IMG/VR virus record: IMGVR_UViG_3300042453_000310
Location: 1-60,443 of that record
Source of the DNA: a virus
Strand: one strand, 5' to 3'
Length of the DNA: 60,443 nucleotides
A program made the translations under genes and the position numbers. Below are positions 33,494 through 41,567 of the stretch, one piece after another. Within the stretch, counting starts at the first letter, position 1, and the number at the start of each line of letters is the position of its first letter. The notes below the pieces were generated by a model. It worked only from the letters and a program-made list of their open reading frames with translations. It did no database searches and had not been told where the DNA came from.

Positions 33494-35985
33494 TTTCTAG
33501 AACCTTGGTTTCTACTGTTTGAGAGCGCAGCAGTACGCGCTTGTAAATCCATCTGGGCTTTACTCTTTGCGATGTCGGCGCCCATTTGGAGGCCGGCACG
33601 TTCTTGTTCAAACTGTTGCTTGAATTCGCTCTCTTTTATTTGCGCACCTGTGCGAAGAGCCTCTAGTTCCAGTTTGCCGCTGACTTCTTGCTCTTTCAGA
33701 GCCTGTGCGTCGGCCTTGGCAGCAGCGTCCATCATGATCTTTTGTTTCTTTAACTCAAGTTCCTGACCTTTGAGTTGGAGTTCCTGCATCTGCAACTGCA
33801 TGACGGGGTCTTGCATCTGTTGTTGTGCCTGCTGTTGTGCAGCCTTGGCTTGGTTTTGCATCATCACCTGTTGCGCTGCTTGAGCCATCATGCCCGACAA
33901 GGCAATCTCGATCTGCGGTGGCAACTTCTCGTCTTCGGGAGGCAGGGGCATGCCCAACTGCTGCTCGATCTGCTGGCGCATTTGGTAACCAACGTGCTCT
34001 GCAATGTGCGCCGTAATTGCGCCCATGATCTTGGGAGCCTGTGGGTTCTGGCCAATAAACTGTTGCATCATTGGGTCTTGGAGTAGCATCATGTGCACTT
34101 GGATATGTGACTGATGGTCTTGGTGTAAGAACGCTTTAATCGGCTTGCCCTTGAGTGCGTTTTGATTCTCCTGCACAGGGTCTGTCGGTTTCTGGTCGTC
34201 TTCAATTGGCACAAGTTTTTCAGCGTTCTTGATGCCTAAGACATTGAGCATCCCCCTGTGCAATTCTGGCAAGTTGTAAATATCCGGAGCCATCTGCGCC
34301 ATCTGGATCACAGCTTGGTACTGGATAACGCGCTGAGACATGGTGGCCGCATTGGGGTCTGACACGGGGATGATGTCCACCAAGTCGTAGTCAGCTTTCT
34401 TAGCTTTACGTGTGCCGTACTCAGGCGTGTACTTGTAGTCTGGGTCTGTGTAGTCGCGAATGATGTTCTTCAAGAGCTTGAACTCTTGCTTCAGCGCAAA
34501 GTGCACACGGGCCTGAACAGCCGTCATCACCTTAAGCTGGCGCTCTAACAGCGCAAGTGTGGTTCCCACAGGAGCCTGCGCAGACATGTCAGACACCTTC
34601 ATGTCAGCAGTCGCGGCAAAACGCCTGCCTTCATCAACGATGGTCTGCATCAAGTTAAACAGCGTAGCGCTTGGCTCCTTGTACGGCAGAGGCAAGATGT
34701 TGTCACGAATTGTGCCCGAGCCAACGTCTACATCACGGAACTCTCCGGGTGCGATTGGTGTGTCATCTCCTTTGATGCGCAGACCCCGTGTCTTAAGTCC
34801 GCCGGGCAGATTGCTGAGTGTTCCTGCATCGACAAGCTGGCGCATGAGGGATGTAGCGGATTTAGCAAAGCCTCCGATAAGGTGGAAAAGCCCGAAGCCG
34901 TAAGCTCCAAAACCCGGAATATATTGGTAGTGCACAAAGTGCTGGCGCTTGAGTCTGAGGTCATCTTCTTCCTTCCAGTTGCGGCGGATTGACAGAATGT
35001 CGTTAGAGCCTTTAATCAACGTAACAACGTACGGCAACATGATGCCGGTCTCTTCGTCTGCGTCGTCTTTGTCTTCGTAACCTTCAAGGTTCAAGTCAAC
35101 GTGGCACTCGTATAGTGTGTAGCGGTCGTCGTTTAAGTCACTAAAGCCAGTCTCTTTGTCCTTGGCTTTCTGAATGTCTGTCAAATCTTTGGGTGAGTCA
35201 GGCAACTCAATGTCAACGTAGAAGCCCACTTGTTGGAGCTTGACGATCTCGTTCTTGGTCTTGCGCATGACGTGCGTGATGCGGTAGCAAGTATCCAAAT
35301 CCGTTGTACCGTACGGCAGATACATATCTTCCGCAGGAATAAACATCGACACCTGACGTCCCAAATTGGGATCGTAGTACACCTTCTTAAACGCTGAGCC
35401 TGTGGCCGGTAGTGACCAGAGCATGCGCTCGTGTTCAGCGCGGTACTCCGTCATGACTTCCGTCAACTCGTAGTTCATGTCCTCTTCGATGTTAGCCGCA
35501 ATCTCTTTCATCTCTGGCGTTTCTTTACCGATGAGTTTGCTGCGCACTGGCCCTTGGGCTGGGAACGTCTCAGTGATTGTCTCAGCTTGAAAGCGCACAA
35601 CAGCTTCTGTAATCATGGGGTGGAACACACCACATGCACCGTTCCAAGGTTCTGTGCGTTCTTCTATCTGCAGACCCAACAGCTTCAGACCATCAACGTA
35701 CGTCTTCTCCCAATCCTTGCGGCCATTTTTGTCATTGTCAATGTCAGACACCAAGTCACCAGCCAGCGACTGCAGGACACCGTCTTTTATGTACTCGGCC
35801 AAGTTATCGTCAAAACCTTCTTCATCGTCGTCTTCTCCGGGCGTGAGAGTAATCTCTATCCCGTCCATGCCGATGGTGACTTCTTCGGGATCAACAATCT
35901 CAATCTCAAGAGGAGACTCCTGTTCACCCAGCGCGTCAATGCCCATAGGTTGTTGGTACAGCGCTTTGTCGATGTTCGTTGCCAT
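33490..35985 (-). CDS. Portal protein, 831 aa
   Basis: The dodecameric DNA channel of the head. I see an acidic N-terminal segment, then WEKTYVDGLKLLGLQIEERT EPWNGACGVFHPMITEAVVR, YVDIELP..., HYQYIPGFGAYGFGLFHLIG, GTLSNLPGGLKTRGLRIKGD and DMSAQAPVGTTLALLERQLK, all typical of large podovirus portal proteins. The C-terminal 180 residues are Gln/Met/Lys-rich coiled coil (MQDPVMQLQMQELQLKGQEL), resembling a portal barrel. It lies directly after the terminase. Confidence 0.85.
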   Translation of the reverse strand: MATNIDKALYQQPMGIDALGEQESPLEIEIVDPEEVTIGMDGIEITLTPGEDDDEEGFDDNLAEYIKDGVLQSLAGDLVSDIDNDKNGRKDWEKTYVDGLKLLGLQIEERTEPWNGACGVFHPMITEAVVRFQAETITETFPAQGPVRSKLIGKETPEMKEIAANIEEDMNYELTEVMTEYRAEHERMLWSLPATGSAFKKVYYDPNLGRQVSMFIPAEDMYLPYGTTDLDTCYRITHVMRKTKNEIVKLQQVGFYVDIELPDSPKDLTDIQKAKDKETGFSDLNDDRYTLYECHVDLNLEGYEDKDDADEETGIMLPYVVTLIKGSNDILSIRRNWKEEDDLRLKRQHFVHYQYIPGFGAYGFGLFHLIGGFAKSATSLMRQLVDAGTLSNLPGGLKTRGLRIKGDDTPIAPGEFRDVDVGSGTIRDNILPLPYKEPSATLFNLMQTIVDEGRRFAATADMKVSDMSAQAPVGTTLALLERQLKVMTAVQARVHFALKQEFKLLKNIIRDYTDPDYKYTPEYGTRKAKKADYDLVDIIPVSDPNAATMSQRVIQYQAVIQMAQMAPDIYNLPELHRGMLNVLGIKNAEKLVPIEDDQKPTDPVQENQNALKGKPIKAFLHQDHQSHIQVHMMLLQDPMMQQFIGQNPQAPKIMGAITAHIAEHVGYQMRQQIEQQLGMPLPPEDEKLPPQIEIALSGMMAQAAQQVMMQNQAKAAQQQAQQQMQDPVMQLQMQELQLKGQELELKKQKIMMDAAAKADAQALKEQEVSGKLELEALRTGAQIKESEFKQQFEQERAGLQMGADIAKSKAQMDLQARTAALSNSRNQGSRK

Positions 35986-35993
35986 GTGTAGTC

Positions 35994-37535
35994 CTAGTAG
36001 TATTCGTGTTTCCTGCGGTGAAAGATCGCAAGATCGTCTTTCTCGTCCGTGTCTAAACTGATAAAGCCGCCTTGCCTAAAGCGTAGCAGCGCCTGTGTTG
36101 TCGTGTCCACGTAGTCGTCGTGCTCCCCAACTGGAAACGCGGCCATCTCTTCAATCACTTCCCGTGCCCAGCGTGTGTCGGGTGCCCAGACTTTACCTGA
36201 ACTGAACAAATCCGCAACCGCGTTGACGCGCACCATCTTGTCGTTGCCGCGTGATGGGCTGAACTCCTGCACAGGTATGCCCAACGCCCTGAGTTCCTGA
36301 ATCAACGGCCCCCCAGATGCCTTTTTCTCCACAATGAACGCGTCGGGTTCCCACTCTTTGTACTGCTTAAGCGCCACCACCTTAAGTTCAGGGAAAGCCA
36401 TGCGATCTTTAAACGCATCCAGTAGGATAAGTTGGGGCGAGTCATTTTCTTCCTCGTTGTAGAAGATGCCCCACGTTGTGCAGGCGGAATAGTCGGATGT
36501 GTTCTTAGTTTCAAACGCCGTATCCCAAGACTGAATTATGTACTCGCACTTGGGCGGGTCATCCGGCTCCCAAATACGCCACATCTTACGGCTGACGATG
36601 GCAGAGTTCTCAGATGTGGGCTGCTGCATGTACTGCGCATTCCAATACCGCGGGTCAATACTGGCTTTTGTTGATTTCAGCGCTTCAAGCGACCACTGCT
36701 CTGGCCACAGGGACTTCTCGTCTTCGTCCCCGTCGTTCAAAATGGCCGGCAACTCCACAATCTCCCATGGCACAGCCTCTGGGTTCTTGGTTTGGTAATC
36801 AATCAGGCGCCCAGTCAGGTCTAGGAGCGACCAACGGGTCATCACAATGATAATCCCCCCGCCCGGCATCAGACGCTGCAGTGGGCCCGTCTGGAACCAA
36901 GACCAAGCTGTATCAAATGCGAGTCGAGAGTTGGACTTTACGTCCTGCTCCGAGTGAGGATCGTCAATAACGAACAGATCAGCACCACGACCAGCAAGAG
37001 CGCCCCCGACACCAGCAGCATAGTACTGACCGCCAGCGCTTGTAGACCACTTACCGGCAGCTTTCTGGTCATCTGCCACCATAGTTTGGGGGAAAACTTC
37101 TCTGTATTCATCAGAATCGATCAAGTTACGTATGCGCCGTCCAAAGTCCTCTGACAGACCCGCAGTGTGCGTGCCCATGATGATCTTCTTCTCAGGATAC
37201 TTACCTAGAAAGTACGCAGGAAACAGGTAAGATGAGAACTCAGACTTACCCATACGTGGCGCGATGTTGATAATCACGCGCTTCTTGCGACCTTCAACCA
37301 CATCTGTAAAGATTTTGGCAAGTTTTTTATGGTGTGGGCCAATCTTAAAGCCGGGGTACACGGCAGTAGCGAACCCCAGCATGTTTGTTTTAGCCGCCTG
37401 TAGTCTAGCGCGGGACTCCCGAAGCTCTAAGTCTTCAAAGAGCTCCATCTTTTCTTTGACGCTCATGCGCGGCAAAGCTTTGGCCATAGCTTCTAGCTCA
37501 ATCTTGCTCAGCGTCGTGAAGTTCTCAGGCTTCAT
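35994..37535 (-). CDS. terL: Terminase large subunit, 513 aa
   Basis: The DNA-packaging motor. The ATPase has a Walker A-like APRMGKSE at residues 92-99 and Walker B DLFVIDDPHSE near 187-196, followed by VMTRWSLLDLTGRLIDYQ. The nuclease has QSWDTAFETKNTSDYSACTT, VEKKASGG and HDDYVDTTTQALL acidic clusters. ATG 37535 lies 11 bp inside the small subunit gene; an upstream ATG-like start at 37556 would deepen that overlap. The coupling is normal for terminase pairs. Confidence 0.9.
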   Translation of the reverse strand: MKPENFTTLSKIELEAMAKALPRMSVKEKMELFEDLELRESRARLQAAKTNMLGFATAVYPGFKIGPHHKKLAKIFTDVVEGRKKRVIINIAPRMGKSEFSSYLFPAYFLGKYPEKKIIMGTHTAGLSEDFGRRIRNLIDSDEYREVFPQTMVADDQKAAGKWSTSAGGQYYAAGVGGALAGRGADLFVIDDPHSEQDVKSNSRLAFDTAWSWFQTGPLQRLMPGGGIIIVMTRWSLLDLTGRLIDYQTKNPEAVPWEIVELPAILNDGDEDEKSLWPEQWSLEALKSTKASIDPRYWNAQYMQQPTSENSAIVSRKMWRIWEPDDPPKCEYIIQSWDTAFETKNTSDYSACTTWGIFYNEEENDSPQLILLDAFKDRMAFPELKVVALKQYKEWEPDAFIVEKKASGGPLIQELRALGIPVQEFSPSRGNDKMVRVNAVADLFSSGKVWAPDTRWAREVIEEMAAFPVGEHDDYVDTTTQALLRFRQGGFISLDTDEKDDLAIFHRRKHEYY

Positions 37536-38184
37536 CTTTATCTTCTGTAACGTCAATCACATCAATCACACCCATGAACCTGTTGAGCTTCTCTTTAATT
37601 CGTGTCTCTAGCTCAACATCAGACATCTGAGTCTTCTTGACCTCAATGCGTTCCGTGAACAAGGCCACTTCCGTGACCTTGCCCAACATGTCTAGCGCCT
37701 TGAGTCTGATGCGGGCGTCTGGATGTTCGACTTCATCTAAGATTTTAGCCACAGCAAAACCCCGTAGCTCCTTGGCCTGCTCAACAAACGCCCAATCGTA
37801 GGCTGTAAGCATCCCGACTAAATGCTGCACTGCAGCAGGAGCCTTAATGTTAGCAAGCGCTTGCTGTGTGTTCTGGGGTGGCTGGCCGGTGACTAGGCTT
37901 GCAAACGATTGACGTGCGGCTTGCGCGTCTGCCTTGGATTCTGCCTCATCGTCGTCTAGCTCTAACTCTTTTAGCCAGTTGGCTGTTTGTACTTGCGCGT
38001 CAATGATGTCTGCTGGCGCTGCTTCAGCAAAAGGCAACGGCGTAGCCTCAGTCATGTCGACCACGTTTGGTTCAAACTCGCCGTTAATCAAATGTTCTAG
38101 CATTGCGTAGGGGTAGTACTGGCGTCGTACTTGTTGCCTCGTTGGTGTTAGTGTACACTTCTTTTCGGTGATGGCGCAAGTCAT
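37525..38184 (-). CDS. terS: Terminase small subunit candidate, 219 aa
   Basis: It recognises phage DNA for packaging. The C-terminal half (LTAYDWAFVEQAKELRGFAV, AKILDEVEHPDARIRLKALD, MLGKVTEVALFTERIEVKK) is the conserved helical oligomerisation block of small subunits in this type of phage. I chose ATG 38184 because AAGGAG lies 8 bp upstream; the longer frame to 38274 would run through a terminator. It is the first gene of the late minus-strand unit. Confidence 0.75.
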   Translation of the reverse strand: MTCAITEKKCTLTPTRQQVRRQYYPYAMLEHLINGEFEPNVVDMTEATPLPFAEAAPADIIDAQVQTANWLKELELDDDEAESKADAQAARQSFASLVTGQPPQNTQQALANIKAPAAVQHLVGMLTAYDWAFVEQAKELRGFAVAKILDEVEHPDARIRLKALDMLGKVTEVALFTERIEVKKTQMSDVELETRIKEKLNRFMGVIDVIDVTEDKDEA

Positions 38185-38218
38185 TGCTTCTCCTTGATGG
38201 TTTCCAGTTGCCATCTTT

Positions 38219-38247
38219 GCCCCGGCTCGCAAGGTCGGGGCTTTTTT
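38219..38247 (+). terminator. Rho-independent terminator between the divergent units
   Basis: GCCCCGGC-TCGCAAG-GTCGGGGC followed by seven T on the plus strand. It would stop antisense transcription coming from the late region before it enters the early genes. Confidence 0.75.
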
Positions 38248-38401
38248 TATTTGGTATTGTCCAACGTTTGACATTGATCCTTGGAAATTTTTTAAAATTT
38301 TTGGGGGGTGGGGTGTTTGGTTTTTAGATCGTAATTTTTGAAAATTGGAATTGCGGGTGTGGAACAGTGTTTATATAGGACTGTGACGGTGACCTCAAAT
38401 A

Positions 38402-38424
38402 GGGTTGGTGGGGGATGGGTGGGG
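38402..38424 (+). other. G-quadruplex motif
   Basis: Four G-runs with short loops: GGG-TTGGT-GGGGG-AT-GGG-T-GGGG. It lies between the divergent promoters. Formation in vivo is inferred from sequence only. Confidence 0.6.
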
Positions 38425-38526
38425 TCAACGCCACGCCAAAAACGCCCCCTCAGAGAGCCGATACAGCCCCAAAATGACCCCCATACGTAACATAGAGGTA
38501 TCGGTTGGGACAAGCCTAGCCGATGT

Positions 38527-38542
38527 GGGGAACTTGTTCCCC
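38527..38542 (+). repeat. Oriented hairpin element, copy 1 (TT orientation)
   Basis: GGGGAACTTGTTCCCC: 6-bp stem with a CTTG loop, in the leader of the first early gene, 34 bp before its ATG. No U-run follows. Confidence 0.9.
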
Positions 38543-38575
38543 GCTTTAACCAATAGTCAATTCAAGGAGAATCAA

Positions 38576-39022
38576 ATGACTAAAGCAAACGCAATCACAG
38601 TAACGTATCAACAGTTCGCTAGAGGTGTAGGTGCAACTGATCGCATCACACTAGAGGCGAGCCTTGCATGGCACAAAGAGTATCTGACTCTCGATGCAGG
38701 TAAGCAAAGCGAGTGGCGATCTGACTGGGTGCTGAACTATGTGATCGGTCGCCTAGATTGCACACAGAAGGAAGCCGAGATTATTTGTAGCAAGACTCGC
38801 ACAAAACGCACAGCCAGTCAGGAGAAGGCTGTCAATACTGGTGGTGCAAAGTTCCGTGACCACATCAGTAGGACTGGTCGCACATCGGGCAAGAAGACTG
38901 TGGTCAAGTTCACATCTGAGCAGGTGAAGGCTTGTGACAATGCCTTGGCATCTTTCCCTGCTGACACACTCAAGAAGCAAGTCGAGTTGTTGCGTGCTTA
39001 CTTGGCAACATTGCCATTGTAA
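38576..39022 (+). CDS. First early gene, unknown basic protein, 148 aa
   Basis: ATG 38576 follows AAGGAGAATCAA. The protein (ITVTYQQFARGVGATDRITL, SDWVLNYVIGRLDCTQKEAE, SARTKRTASQEKAVNTGGAK-like Lys/Arg region, DNALASFPADTLKKQVELLR) is helical and basic. I recognise no family. As the first gene after the early control region it could be a host-takeover or regulatory protein. A strong terminator follows it, so it may be transcribed separately from the rest. Confidence 0.7.
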   Translation: MTKANAITVTYQQFARGVGATDRITLEASLAWHKEYLTLDAGKQSEWRSDWVLNYVIGRLDCTQKEAEIICSKTRTKRTASQEKAVNTGGAKFRDHISRTGRTSGKKTVVKFTSEQVKACDNALASFPADTLKKQVELLRAYLATLPL

Positions 39023-39030
39023 ATAATCTT

Positions 39031-39046
39031 GGGGAACTTGTTCCCC
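39031..39046 (+). repeat. Oriented hairpin element, copy 2 (TT orientation)
   Basis: GGGGAACTTGTTCCCC, 8 bp after the stop of the first early gene and just before the terminator at 39059-39093. Confidence 0.9.
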
Positions 39047-39058
39047 GATTATCCAGAT

Positions 39059-39093
39059 CACCGCAAGGGCGAGTCTCTTGCGGTGTTTCTTTT
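39059..39093 (+). terminator. Rho-independent terminator
   Basis: A perfect 9-bp stem CACCGCAAG / CTTGCGGTG with a 9-nt loop, followed by TTTCTTTT. Confidence 0.85.
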
Positions 39094-39128
39094 CCTGTCC
39101 AATCAATAATCTCAAGGAGTCAATAATC

Positions 39129-39377
39129 ATGTACCAACTATTCAATCAGTACAGAGTCAAAGAAGTAGGCGTAGTACAAATGGGCGCAAGTAAGTATCAC
39201 CTGCAATACCATTACCCCAATGGGGGCAGCAACTACGTTGTCTATGTCTTTAGCAAGAACCTAGCTGAACGAGGGCGTGTATTCAGCACAGATGACGCCT
39301 TCTTTGACTGGCTTGAGACACAACCTAAGCAGTTAAACCTACCATTTGGGGAACAAGTTCCCCGATCTGCACTATAG
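39129..39377 (+). CDS. Small early protein, 82 aa
   Basis: ATG 39129 follows AAGGAGTCAATAATC. The protein YQLFNQYRVKEVGVVQMGAS KYHLQYHYPNGG... with YVFSKNLAERGRVFSTDDAF is a small alpha/beta protein of unknown family. Its last ten residues, FGEQVPRSAL, contain the translation (GEQVP) of a copy of the hairpin element at 39348-39363, so the element appears to have been inserted into, or to have extended, the C-terminus. Confidence 0.65.
   Translation: MYQLFNQYRVKEVGVVQMGASKYHLQYHYPNGGSNYVVYVFSKNLAERGRVFSTDDAFFDWLETQPKQLNLPFGEQVPRSAL
39348..39363 (+). repeat. Oriented hairpin element, copy 3 (AA orientation), in a coding sequence
   Basis: GGGGAACAAGTTCCCC, the reverse complement form. It is in frame and encodes GEQVP near the C-terminus of the 82-residue protein. 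Confidence 0.9.
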
Positions 39378-39741
39378 TGCGAGATTATTGAGGCAAAAAA
39401 CAAGACCCAGCCAAATGTCCGACACTACAACCCGTGAACTAAGTTCCGTGTAACCCCGCAAGCCGCATCCACGCTAGCGTTCCGCAAAAACTGTCCTATC
39501 TATCTATCTATTTAATATATATTTATATATATAGATGTATGTATTAGGGGGTGCTCATTCTTTTTCTTTGAGACACTTTCTTTTTTTGTTTGGCTATAGC
39601 CGTTCAGAAATAAGATAGATACATCGCACACTTTTCGTGCTAAGCTAGTACTGGTGCGGCTTCACAACCTACACGCATCTTAGTCACAGCCCTGTAGTGT
39701 TGGACATTTGTCCGACCCTCACTTTTGGAGTAAATAATCTC
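39378..39741. other. Non-coding AT-rich region with long inverted repeat: possible origin
   Basis: I see no gene here. An 18-bp inverted repeat with one mismatch flanks the interval (39412-39429 and 39693-39710; core CAAATGTCCGACACTAC / GTAGTGTTGGACATTTG). Inside lie TATC-type tandem repeats followed by a very AT-rich run (about 39490-39545), pyrimidine tracts (39561-39589), the palindrome GGCTATAGCC (39592-39601) and the palindrome ACGCTAGCGT (near 39470). An AT-rich unwinding element bracketed by protein-binding inverted repeats fits a replication origin or a control region. Unproven. Confidence 0.4.
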
Positions 39742-40449
39742 ATGTACGAAACCTACCTCAAACTCTCAGCCAACGACCTACACAACCGCCTAACCGAGCG
39801 CAAGCTACACCCAGCCGAGATCGAAAGAATAAAAATGGAAGTCTCTGCGTTGAAAGAAACGCTACGTGTCTCACGCATCACACGCACCCAACGCAAAGCC
39901 GAATGGGACAAGGTATTAGCACCCCTGCGCTACGAGATCAACAACGCCCGTGTGGGCATGAGATACGGCGGGGAACTTGTTCCCCAGAATGAACGCAAGC
40001 TAGCGTTCAGCGAGTACATACGCATCATGGAGAAGCTGGTAGCCATGCTAGACGCCCCATACAAGGCTCTTGACCACACACCCATACAGATAGCCCGTGA
40101 CAAGGGGCTACCCAACGATGGCGAGCATTGGACTGACTGGATACCCGCACGGGTCAAGGACAAAATCTCTTTGCTGTTCGATGCCGTGCCTGTTGTACCT
40201 AGGGGCAAACGCAAGACACCCTTCCAACGCACGATGCTGCCCCACCAACATGAAACAGCCAAGGTGAGATTATTGACCAAGACAAGGAAGGAGATGGAAA
40301 CCCTCGAACGCCAAGCCACCATCAAACCAACAGACGCACGCACAGCCAAACTAGCGCAGATGCGCAAAGCCCTCAAGATTATTGACACGCTTGATAAGAA
40401 CGAAGCTGTGCCTGCCACATGGACAAAACTCAGCTTAGGGGAGGACTGA
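39742..40449 (+). CDS. Unknown helical early protein, 235 aa
   Basis: ATG 39742 follows TTTTGGAG, 10 bases away. The protein is charged and helical (RLTERKLHPAEIERIKMEVS, SRITRTQRKAEWDKVLAPLR, TDARTAKLAQMRKALKIIDT) with a central GLPNDGEHWTDWIPARVKD block. I recognise no family. Residues 77-81 (GELVP) are encoded by a copy of the hairpin element at 39970-39985. Early position suggests host interaction; there is no enzymatic motif. Confidence 0.65.
   Translation: MYETYLKLSANDLHNRLTERKLHPAEIERIKMEVSALKETLRVSRITRTQRKAEWDKVLAPLRYEINNARVGMRYGGELVPQNERKLAFSEYIRIMEKLVAMLDAPYKALDHTPIQIARDKGLPNDGEHWTDWIPARVKDKISLLFDAVPVVPRGKRKTPFQRTMLPHQHETAKVRLLTKTRKEMETLERQATIKPTDARTAKLAQMRKALKIIDTLDKNEAVPATWTKLSLGED
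39970..39985 (+). repeat. Oriented hairpin element, copy 4 (TT orientation), in a coding sequence
   Basis: GGGGAACTTGTTCCCC, in frame, encoding GELVP in the middle of the 235-residue protein. Confidence 0.9.
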
Positions 40450-40477
40450 CTACTATCATCAACTATCAACATCTTTC

Positions 40478-40493
40478 GGGGAACAAGTTCCCC
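40478..40493 (+). repeat. Oriented hairpin element, copy 5 (AA orientation)
   Basis: GGGGAACAAGTTCCCC in the 112-bp gap at 40450-40562. A second hairpin, TCGGCGT-GTGGGCT-ACGCCGA (40499-40519), follows directly. Neither has a U-run. Confidence 0.9.
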
Positions 40494-40562
40494 AAGCGTT
40501 CGGCGTGTGGGCTACGCCGAGCACCATCCCGTTAGTGCCTTGTATTTTTAAGGAGAAAGCAA

Positions 40563-40856
40563 ATGACATATGAAGAACAAGCTCGTGCGTGGATACAAAA
40601 CGCACCAGAGGCGGACATCCGTATTGGGCGGTTCACGCTCAAGTTCTACTTCACAGCCAGCAGAGATTGGACTTGGTGTTGGGACTTTAAGCGCTGGCTT
40701 ACGCCAGACGAGTACAGAGGTTCGCCTGAGCATAACTACTTAGACAGAATACTTGACGGCTTAGACGTTAGTTATAACGAGATTGAGTTCATCGACTGCC
40801 TGCAAGAAGCAATGCAAGCCAAACCATTTAACCAAGGAGAAAACTATGAAATCTAA
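40563..40856 (+). CDS. Small early protein, 97 aa
   Basis: ATG 40563 follows AAGGAGAAAGCAA. The protein (QARAWIQNAPEADIRIGRFT LKFYFTASRDWTWCWDFKRW, then LDGLDVSYNEIEFIDCLQEA) is a compact Trp-rich alpha/beta protein of unknown family. It overlaps the next gene by 11 bp. Early operon position is the only functional clue. Confidence 0.65.
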   Translation: MTYEEQARAWIQNAPEADIRIGRFTLKFYFTASRDWTWCWDFKRWLTPDEYRGSPEHNYLDRILDGLDVSYNEIEFIDCLQEAMQAKPFNQGENYEI

Positions 40857-41070
40857 ACACGTAACGAACGTAGAGCTTATCAACGGGCTGATGACGCACT
40901 CACAGCAGGGCGTACTAATGCAAGCGTTCATCATCGAGGCTATTGCTAAGTACGCAGAACAAACCAAAGTGTCACCGCCTTGGTCAAAGGACAACACATT
41001 CATAAGCGAGGAATCGTGGCGTGCGTGTGCTGATGAGGTAGTAGAAGCAATCAACAACAGGAGTAAGTAA
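40846..41070 (+). CDS. Small early protein, 74 aa
   Basis: ATG 40846 follows AAGGAGAAAACT. The helical protein (VELINGLMTHSQQGVLMQAF IIEAIAKYAEQTK...SEESWRACADEVVEAINNRS) resembles small helical proteins found in many early phage operons. Family unknown. Its stop overlaps the next start (TAATG). Confidence 0.7.
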   Translation: MKSKHVTNVELINGLMTHSQQGVLMQAFIIEAIAKYAEQTKVSPPWSKDNTFISEESWRACADEVVEAINNRSK

Positions 41071-41258
41071 TGAAATCATGTAGGAACTGCGCACTCTCAA
41101 CGCACACAAGCAATTGGAACGTAGGGCTTGCTTGTTTCAAAGGGCAGTTAGTTCAGCGTGTGTCTATGAGCACAGAGGAGAACCAAGCGATGGATGCACA
41201 TCTACGGACAGTAGCCGATCGTTGCGAAGATTATCAACCAGAAGGAGAAACAGTATGA
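41070..41258 (+). CDS. Small Cys-containing protein, 62 aa
   Basis: Start overlaps the preceding stop (TAATG). Four Cys (CRNCALS, ACFKG, RCEDY) suggest a zinc-binding site of the kind seen in short early phage proteins, here with an acidic C-terminus (DRCEDYQPEGETV). The stop overlaps the next ATG (ATGA). No enzymatic motif. Confidence 0.65.
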   Translation: MKSCRNCALSTHTSNWNVGLACFKGQLVQRVSMSTEENQAMDAHLRTVADRCEDYQPEGETV

Positions 41259-41506
41259 GTACAGCTAAGTTAATTTGTATCGAGGGGTATTGGAACGATG
41301 ACAACAAACCATTCGAGCATCGTTGTTTAGTCATGCCGCAAGGGTTATCCGACTCTATGCGTGACGCTGTGCTCGACAGCCTGATAGACAGACACAACCT
41401 GTTCTATATCTTCGAGGCAGGTGAGCGCATCTTAGGTAAGCATCGTGACTTCACGATCAATTTCTTTAACCCAATAGATGAAGTGGAGGTTCCTGCGGTC
41501 TGTTGA
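41255..41506 (+). CDS. Small early protein, 83 aa
   Basis: ATG 41255 lies 9 bp after AAGGAG and overlaps the upstream TGA. The protein (STAKLICIEGYWNDDNKPFE HRCLVMPQGL, then FYIFEAGERILGKHRDFTIN) is a small alpha/beta protein of unknown family. A longer frame beginning at 41114 is not needed. It closes the first early subcluster before a terminator. Confidence 0.65.
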   Translation: MSTAKLICIEGYWNDDNKPFEHRCLVMPQGLSDSMRDAVLDSLIDRHNLFYIFEAGERILGKHRDFTINFFNPIDEVEVPAVC

Positions 41507-41525
41507 GATCGTGTGTTAGTACAAC

Positions 41526-41550
41526 GGGGAACTTGTTCCCCATTTTTTAT
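41526..41550 (+). terminator. Hairpin element copy 6 acting as terminator (TT orientation)
   Basis: GGGGAACTTGTTCCCC (41526-41541) followed by ATTTTTTAT. Here the dispersed element is a complete rho-independent terminator, directly before the amidoligase gene. Confidence 0.8.
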
Positions 41551-41567
41551 ACATCAAGGAGAAACGT

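Larger units (their letters stand above)
38185..38575. promoter_or_regulatory. Divergent early/late control region, 391 bp
   Basis: No gene is visible here. From left to right it holds a plus-oriented terminator (38219-38247), the dyad TGTCCAACGTTTGACA (38258-38273), AT tracts, G-rich DNA at 38304-38316, a weak plus promoter candidate (TTGCGG 38351, TATAGG 38374, spacer 17), a canonical G-quadruplex motif (38402-38424), two competing hairpins (38458-38524) and the first copy of the GGGGAACTTGTTCCCC element (38527-38542). It separates the minus-strand late unit from the plus-strand early unit, so it should contain the main promoters. Confidence 0.6.

Noticed and set aside
38304-38316. Second G-quadruplex
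   Set aside because: GGGGGGTGGGG is followed only by GG pairs; there are not four runs of three or more G with short loops.
39490-39545. TATC tandem repeats as a CRISPR or satellite array
   Set aside because: Units are only 4 bp and there are no spacers; it is an AT-rich microsatellite-like stretch.
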